In this document: positions 59,747 through 64,000 of the stretch, piece by piece
How positions within the stretch are numbered: position 1 is the first letter of the stretch
Layout of the letters: every line of letters starts with the position of its first letter
Assembly (NCBI GenBank): GCA_002354805.1
Contig: DEMH01000005.1
Span: 1 to 64,000 of the forward strand
Direction of reading: 5' to 3'
Length of the DNA: 64,000 bases
From: Gammaproteobacteria bacterium UBA2675
Lineage (GTDB): Bacteria > Pseudomonadota > Gammaproteobacteria > Pseudomonadales > Pseudohongiellaceae
Notes under the pieces: model-generated
The model's input: the letters and a program-made list of their open reading frames with translations, nothing else
Databases searched by the model: none
What the model was told of the DNA's origin: nothing
Made by a program: the position numbers and the translations under genes

Positions 59747-60430
59747 ATGAAAACCCTGGCTATTTTCGACCTGGATAACACTCTGCTGGCCGGCGACAGC
59801 GACCATGCCTGGGGCGAGTTCCTGATCAGTGAGGGTCTGGCCGATGCCGAGTCACACCGTCAGCAGAACGATGCTTTTTATGCACAGTACCAGCAGGGCA
59901 CGCTGGATATGACCGAGTATCTGGAGTTTGCGGTGTCACCGGTGGTGGGTTATACGCAATCCCGGCTGGCGGAGCTGCACATCAAATTCATGCAGCAGTT
60001 CATTGACCCGATTATGCTGCCAAGTGCCCAGGCGCTGGTCGACTCTCACAAGAACAGGGGCGATATCTGCCTGATTGTGACCGCAACCAACCGTTTTGTG
60101 ACTGAGCCTATCTCCAGGCGACTGGGGGTCCACGACCTGATTGCTACAGACCTGGAGTATCTGGAAGGGGTGCTGACTGGCAAGATTAGCGGTGCGCCCT
60201 GCTTTCAGGCTGGCAAAATCACCAAGCTGAAGTCATGGCTGGAAACCAACAGCAAGCAGCCTGAGTACCAGGGCCTGACGCTGGAGAACAGCGTGTTCTA
60301 CAGCGACTCGTTTAATGATATTCCATTGCTGGAAGCTGCTGGCAAAGCGGTGGCTGTTGACCCTGATGATAAACTGCGGGCCCACGCGAGCAATATGGGC
60401 TGGCCGGTTATCAGTCTTCGGCAGGCGTGA
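59747..60430 (+). CDS. HAD-IB family phosphatase (SerB-like)
   Basis: A 227-residue HAD phosphatase. Motif I is IFDLDNTLLAGDSDHAWGEF; motif II is LIVTATNRFVTEPISRRLGV (with Thr after the strand); the Lys is in QAGKITKLKSWL; and motif IV is VFYSDSFNDIPLLEAAGKAVAVDPD. The family contains phosphoserine phosphatase and CicA-like proteins. The helical cap is short, which fits subfamily IB. Substrate unknown; phosphoserine or a lipid-like phosphate are both possible. A -10-like TATAAT at 59694-59699 precedes it. Its last 20 bases overlap the 3' end of the convergent ACT-domain gene. Confidence 0.88.
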   Translation: MKTLAIFDLDNTLLAGDSDHAWGEFLISEGLADAESHRQQNDAFYAQYQQGTLDMTEYLEFAVSPVVGYTQSRLAELHIKFMQQFIDPIMLPSAQALVDSHKNRGDICLIVTATNRFVTEPISRRLGVHDLIATDLEYLEGVLTGKISGAPCFQAGKITKLKSWLETNSKQPEYQGLTLENSVFYSDSFNDIPLLEAAGKAVAVDPDDKLRAHASNMGWPVISLRQA

Positions 60431-60941
60431 TATCGACGATCAGATCGTCGGCAAGCTTTTCGATTTCGGCTCTCAGCGTATCTATATCCATCCCGGCTGG
60501 CACGTGTAGCAGGGCGTTGGCTTTAAAGAGCATGTCGGAGGCCATCGGAGCCGGGCTGCATTCTGTCTCCAGATCGTCGACATTGACCTGATTGCGTGCC
60601 AGGGCGCCAGAAATATCCCGGATAATACCTGGACGATCATTGCCCACCAGCGACAGCCTGACGGCCTGACGAGGTGCACTGGCCTCACTGCCATCATCGC
60701 CAGGGGCAGGGCGCTGGACCACCAGTCTGAGTTTGGGTGAAAGCGCATCCAGCGCAGTGACCAGCTCGTCTGCCTTGTCCTGATCAACACTGACTCGCAG
60801 GATGCCGGCGAATTGCCCGGCCAGGCGCGACATATTACTTTCCAGCCAGTTGCCGTGATGCTTGGCGACAATCTGCGCCAGCGATTCCACCAGCCCCGGC
60901 TGGTCTTTGCCAATCAGTGTCAGCACCAGATAACTTTTCAT
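60411..60941 (-). CDS. two-ACT-domain regulator (GcvR-like)
   Basis: A 176-residue cytoplasmic protein with two ACT domains, as in GcvR, the repressor partner of GcvA that controls glycine cleavage. The first domain is YLVLTLIGKDQPGLVESLAQIVAKHHGNWLESNMSRLAGQFAGILRVSV; the second is RLSLVGNDRPGIIRDISGALARNQVNVDDLETEC. Both have the DxPG(L/I) amino-acid-binding turn. A negatively charged linker (GDDGSEASAP) joins them. No gcv genes are in the window, so the target is unknown. The end is convergent with, and overlaps by 20 bp, the HAD-IB gene. Confidence 0.85.
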   Translation of the reverse strand: MKSYLVLTLIGKDQPGLVESLAQIVAKHHGNWLESNMSRLAGQFAGILRVSVDQDKADELVTALDALSPKLRLVVQRPAPGDDGSEASAPRQAVRLSLVGNDRPGIIRDISGALARNQVNVDDLETECSPAPMASDMLFKANALLHVPAGMDIDTLRAEIEKLADDLIVDITPAED

Positions 60942-61024
60942 ATGACTCTCACCCAGCTTGTAATCCCTGTCCTTGCCGCCGCATCCGCCAGTCTGGCCTC
61001 TGCGGCACTTGCAAGGCTGCTACT

Positions 61025-62176
61025 TCAGGCCTCAATCATGACGCGACGCGGGAACTGACCAAACTCTTCCCAGTAACTGACCCGCTCCGGTAGCTGATCG
61101 GCTGGCGACTGGACCTGTCCGTTGATATCGGTCACGCGTGAGACGACGGTATGTTCTCCCGGGCTGGCACCCTGCCAGTCCAGATAAAACGGCTTCCAGC
61201 TATACTGGCTCGCCTGCGGATCGATAGTCGCCTGCTGCCAGGGGCCATCGTCAATTTTGACTTCAATGCTGCGCAGCGGGGTACCATCATTCAAAGCAAA
61301 CCCACTGATGCGATGGCTGCCACCACGATCGGTAACGCGGACAATGACCGACTTGAGATTCATGCGCGCCACGGAGTTTTCAACCCAGCGCTCTTCACCG
61401 CCAACCATTTCACGTTTCAGCGTGACGTAGTCACGGCCCATGAAGCGACCCATATAACGGGTATCCTGCACATGAATCTGGGTCAGCCATTTAACATTGG
61501 CAACACCATAAAAGCCTGGTACCAACAGGCGGACCGGACGTCCATGATGAACCGGCAATGGCTCACCATTCATTTCGTAGACGATCAGGTTGTCGTCCCG
61601 CATGGCGTCTTCCAGCGACAGGCTGCGCGCAAAAGCCTTCTCGACTTCGCGACCGCGGATTTCCTCGCGGCCCATATCACCACCAAAAAACACCACCTCT
61701 CGACCTGCGGACTGCACACCGGCACGCTCCAGCAGATCCTTAAGACTCACACCACGCCAGCGCGCATTGCCAACCAGACCATGAAACATCCGGCCGCCAT
61801 TGCCACCGCACTCGAAGCCACAGTCGATTTCGCGGCTGGGCAGCGCACGCAAATCATCCAGTGTAAAGCGCAAGGGTTGATCAACCAGACCCGTAAGCGA
61901 CAACTCATACTGAGCGACATCCAGCTCGGGCTGGCCGTAGTGTTGAACCACATAAAAATCGTGACTATAGAAATCTGTCAGTTGTCGGGTGTCAATAATA
62001 TGCGTGGCACCTGGCTGACGCGGACCGGGGCCCCAGCCCTCGGGCACATCCAGGAAACGCATGACTCGCTCGCCCTGTGCCAGCGCAAACCATGGAACAC
62101 CTGCTGTGGCGGCGACCAGTCCGGCCCCTACACCCGCCTTCAATAACTTTCTGCGGCTTTCATTTTCTATTGTCAT
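61025..62176 (-). CDS. Tat-exported sulfite-oxidase-fold molybdenum enzyme
   Basis: A 383-residue periplasmic enzyme of the sulfite oxidase family (SoxC/SorA-like). A twin-arginine signal SRRKLLKAGVGAGLVAATAG lies at residues 7-26. The molybdopterin-binding Cys is in IDCGFECGGNGGRMFHGL (near residue 123); ARWRGVSLKDLLERAG and GRPVRLLVPGFYGVANVKWLTQI are family motifs. The C-terminal dimerisation domain ends with YWEEFGQFPRRVMIEA. Such enzymes oxidise sulfite or dimethyl-sulfoxide-like compounds through a c-type cytochrome. No cytochrome partner gene lies next to it, so the electron acceptor is not known. Confidence 0.88.
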   Translation of the reverse strand: MTIENESRRKLLKAGVGAGLVAATAGVPWFALAQGERVMRFLDVPEGWGPGPRQPGATHIIDTRQLTDFYSHDFYVVQHYGQPELDVAQYELSLTGLVDQPLRFTLDDLRALPSREIDCGFECGGNGGRMFHGLVGNARWRGVSLKDLLERAGVQSAGREVVFFGGDMGREEIRGREVEKAFARSLSLEDAMRDDNLIVYEMNGEPLPVHHGRPVRLLVPGFYGVANVKWLTQIHVQDTRYMGRFMGRDYVTLKREMVGGEERWVENSVARMNLKSVIVRVTDRGGSHRISGFALNDGTPLRSIEVKIDDGPWQQATIDPQASQYSWKPFYLDWQGASPGEHTVVSRVTDINGQVQSPADQLPERVSYWEEFGQFPRRVMIEA

Positions 62177-62245
62177 CTTGTGCCTCTGCCTGGTGGCTTA
62201 TTGTTATGGTTTTTGTGTCACTGACTGAGTCAGCACTGGGCGATG

Positions 62246-62266
62246 CCCGCCTTCATGTCTGGCGGG
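62246..62266 (-). terminator. hairpin after the SlyD-like gene
   Basis: CCCGCC and GGCGGG form a 6-bp stem with a 9-base loop 14 bases beyond the stop of the isomerase gene. There is no T-run, so the function is uncertain. Confidence 0.3.
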
Positions 62267-62279
62267 GATCAGGCCTGAT

Positions 62280-63542
62280 TTAATGGCGGTGACCGCCTGG
62301 TCCGTGCACGTGACGGTGTGCAATTTCCTCCGGAGCCGCCGCGCGCACCCCCAGCACTTCGATCTGATAGTGCAGTGTGCGACCGGCATACGGGTGATTT
62401 GAATCGACATCCACATTGAATTTGCCGACTTTAACAACCAGCGCATTACGAACACCCTGGTTTGTTTTCACCCCAACAATGACACCTGGCACCAGGTTCT
62501 TGCCAGTGGGTGGGTTATGCAACTGCTTGATGGGAAGACGGACCAGCTCATTGGACTTTCTCGGGCCGTAGGCCTGATCTGGTGTCAGAGTAATATTGAG
62601 CACGTCGCCTGCTCGCTTGCCGGCCATTGCCTGCTCCAGACCCGGCACCACATTGCCGTGTCCGTGCAGATACAGCAGCGGTTGACGTCCGAATGAGCTC
62701 TCAATCCAGGGGGAGTAACTTCCGTCCTGGCGGACTTCGCACAAGCGATAGTGAAACGCCACCACGCGATTCGGCTCGACTCGCATGGTCAGATGAGCAG
62801 GCGGCTCCTGCACTGAGCTGAAGCTGACCGATGCACCCTTGACGCTCTCTTTAACAGGCTCCGCCGGAGCTGCTGTGATATCTGGCGCCGCGCTCGCGGC
62901 TGCTTTGGGCTTACTGGCTGCTTTTGGTTTGGACGACGCTTTAGGTTTAGCCGCGGCTTTAGGCTTGGCCTCAGCTTTAGGCTTGGCCGCGGCCCTGGAT
63001 TTTGCTGCCGTCTTGGGTTTTGCCTCTGCCTTCGACTTGCTGGCTGCCTTGGGACTGGCGGCAGCTTTGGGCTTGGCTGCGGCCTTGGCTTTCGCTGCGG
63101 TCCCAGACTTGGCGGCAGCCTTGGGCTTGGCTGCTGTTGCAGATTTTGCCTTGGCATCTGCTTTGGGCTTGGCAGCTGTCGCAGCCTTGGCTTTTGCAGT
63201 CGCCTTGGCAGCGGTCGTCTTGGTCGTTGACGCAGGGGCTTTCTTGGCCGCCGGCGCTTTCTTGGCGGCAGGCGCTGTCTTGGCTGTGGGTGCCTTCTTT
63301 GCTGCAGGCGCTTTCTTGGCGGCAGGCGCTTTTTTGGCTACAGGCTCTTTTTTAGCCACGCCTGCTTTCTTGGCGGCGGTCGCAGACTTTGCTGCGGGCG
63401 CTTTTTTCACCGCAGCCTTTTTGGTATCCGCCTTGGGCGACGTGGCAGTCGACTTGGCAGAACTGGTCTTGGTGGTCGCCGCAGATTTGGCTTTCGACGT
63501 GGTTTTGGATGTTGTTTTTTTCGCTGCAGTTTTATCGGTCAT
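62280..63542 (-). CDS. histone H1-like tail fused to SlyD-type prolyl isomerase
   Basis: A 420-residue protein in two parts. Residues 1 to about 235 are almost only Lys, Ala, Pro, Ser and Thr in irregular KPKAAAKPKA-type repeats, like histone H1 tails or the AlgP protein of Pseudomonas, so it should bind DNA or RNA. Residues about 256-420 are an FKBP prolyl isomerase of the SlyD type: VVAFHYRLCEVRQDGS, PLLYLHGHGNVVPGLEQAMAGKRAGD and LTPDQAYGPRKSNELVRL, an inserted flap domain, DSNHPYAGRTLHYQIEVLGV, and a His-rich end HRHVHGPGGHRH that could bind nickel. ATG 63542 has GGAGAG upstream. The combination is unusual; the whole frame is intact. Confidence 0.85.
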   Translation of the reverse strand: MTDKTAAKKTTSKTTSKAKSAATTKTSSAKSTATSPKADTKKAAVKKAPAAKSATAAKKAGVAKKEPVAKKAPAAKKAPAAKKAPTAKTAPAAKKAPAAKKAPASTTKTTAAKATAKAKAATAAKPKADAKAKSATAAKPKAAAKSGTAAKAKAAAKPKAAASPKAASKSKAEAKPKTAAKSRAAAKPKAEAKPKAAAKPKASSKPKAASKPKAAASAAPDITAAPAEPVKESVKGASVSFSSVQEPPAHLTMRVEPNRVVAFHYRLCEVRQDGSYSPWIESSFGRQPLLYLHGHGNVVPGLEQAMAGKRAGDVLNITLTPDQAYGPRKSNELVRLPIKQLHNPPTGKNLVPGVIVGVKTNQGVRNALVVKVGKFNVDVDSNHPYAGRTLHYQIEVLGVRAAAPEEIAHRHVHGPGGHRH

Positions 63543-63620
63543 ACTGATCTCTCTCCAACAGATTGACCGATTCTAGCAGATTGCCGGCGGTATAAAAGGC
63601 TGCAGGCACAAATTGACGAG

Positions 63621-63650
63621 CTGACAGGAAAGGGGGGATTAGTGTATACT
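63621..63650 (+). promoter_or_regulatory. sigma-70-like promoter for the 58-residue ORF
   Basis: A -35 CTGACA (63621-63626) and a -10 TATACT (63645-63650) are 18 bp apart and 37 bp ahead of the ATG at 63688. Confidence 0.5.
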
Positions 63651-63687
63651 GATCGACTTTTTACGGTAGATATCAAGGTTTAGTGTC

Positions 63688-63864
63688 ATGTCCAGCAAAT
63701 CCAAGAAAGACCTGCCTGTTTGTGATCGCGAAGATCTGGCCCGCCAGGTAGCAGCGTTTCTCAAATCCGGCGGCAAGGTCCAGCAGATTCCAACGGGCAC
63801 CAGCGGTCAAACCAATACCCGCGGCCCTCGCCAGATCATCCTGAGTCACAAAACTGCCAACTGA
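63688..63864 (+). CDS. small basic protein, 58 residues
   Basis: ATG 63688 to TGA 63862-63864. It reads MSSKSKKDLPVCDREDLARQ, then VAAFLKSGGKVQQIPTG and a Ser/Thr/Arg-rich end with PRQIILSHKTAN. The front is a charged segment, then a short amphipathic helix with a GGKVQQI turn. Small proteins with an AFLxxGGKxxxIP pattern are common in gammaproteobacteria near gene-expression functions, but I cannot name a family with confidence. A promoter lies directly upstream, and AAGG gives a weak ribosome-binding site. Basic and soluble; nucleic-acid contact is an inference. Confidence 0.6.
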   Translation: MSSKSKKDLPVCDREDLARQVAAFLKSGGKVQQIPTGTSGQTNTRGPRQIILSHKTAN

Positions 63865-63900
63865 TCCAGGTCCTTAATACCGGGCACGGCACAGCAGGCA

Positions 63901-64000
63901 TCACGGCTGTGCCACCACCTGAGTCACCTCGTAACCGCGACTCTCCAGCATTACCAACAGCCCATCTTCTCCTACCATGTGCGCGACACCAGCCAGCACG
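63901..64000 (-). CDS. TraB/GumN family protein, C-terminal part
   Basis: Only the last 32 codons are inside the window; the gene runs off the right edge. The reading VLAGVAHMVGEDGLLVMLES then RGYEVTQVVAQP and TGA is the typical C-terminal motif of TraB/GumN (PF01963) proteins (VxxGxxHLxGxxGLxxLLxxxGY). The family has a metal-dependent protease-like fold (TIKI-related), and bacterial members are often exported. The stem GGCACAGC/GCTGTGCC at 63888-63913 overlaps its stop codon. Confidence 0.8.
   Translation of the reverse strand, partial: VLAGVAHMVGEDGLLVMLESRGYEVTQVVAQP

Noticed and set aside
62839..63576. 245-residue Ala/Leu-rich frame on plus, opposite the H1-like region
   Set aside because: It is the complement of the Lys/Ala repeat. 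Low-complexity GCN repeats keep the opposite frame open; no ribosome-binding site or real protein character.

Overview
The window reads as a chromosome segment of a marine-type gammaproteobacterium. The housekeeping order proC-yggT-metX-metW-rdgB-hemW, the rppH-ptsP-lgt-thyA-folA block, gltBD, a complete pel exopolysaccharide operon and a DeaD helicase with a DbpA-type RNA-binding domain all fit that group. The species is not identifiable from sequence alone; a relative of Pseudohongiella or other oligotrophic marine gammaproteobacteria is an inference.

Bases 1-7.2 kb are an integron cassette array. At least nine clear and three decayed attC recombination sites separate short genes that mostly read leftward and whose stop codons lie in the first bases of the attC that follows. 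Cargo includes a lipoprotein, a frameshifted RibD-type deaminase, a YefM-YoeB toxin-antitoxin pair (rightward), small unknown proteins, a PD-(D/E)XK-like protein, a GFA-family enzyme, a serine beta-lactamase-like hydrolase, a HAD phosphatase and a Nudix hydrolase. No integron integrase is visible, so within this window it is a CALIN-type cluster. Bases 7.2-9.05 kb form a decaying border: a nucleotidyltransferase, small membrane ORFs, and a GNAT gene and an upstream gene fragment that each carry an in-frame stop.

Bases 9-18.5 kb are ordinary chromosome, mostly on the minus strand: GFA proteins, an ABM monooxygenase, a redoxin, a DUF2007 protein, a LysE exporter, deaD, glpQ and a large DUF5916 outer-membrane protein, with a 23-bp perfect palindrome after glpQ. 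A 51-residue membrane protein and a TTCG hairpin follow. Next come a cytochrome b subunit coupled to an unknown 152-residue protein, then gltBD, an ABC-2 export pair, an AI-2E permease and the proC to hemW operon.

Bases 35.4-48.6 kb are pelABCDEFG plus galE. This is a c-di-GMP-controlled machine that makes, deacetylates and exports the Pel polysaccharide. PelD keeps the c-di-GMP contact residues, and GalE carries the Cys that permits GlcNAc/GalNAc epimerisation, so it probably supplies the sugar nucleotide. A bidirectional terminator ends the operon.

Bases 48.7-64 kb hold a tandem pair of exported arginase/agmatinase-fold proteins, one with a full metal site and one that has lost half of it. 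They are followed by argE-argA, the folA-thyA-lgt-ptsP-rppH block, a HAD-IB phosphatase, a two-ACT GcvR-like regulator, a Tat-exported sulfite-oxidase-fold enzyme, an unusual fusion of a histone H1-like Lys/Ala/Pro tail to a SlyD-type prolyl isomerase, a small 58-residue protein and the C-terminus of a TraB/GumN protein. The least explained items are the ureohydrolase pair, the SlyD fusion and the amber-interrupted cassette ORF.
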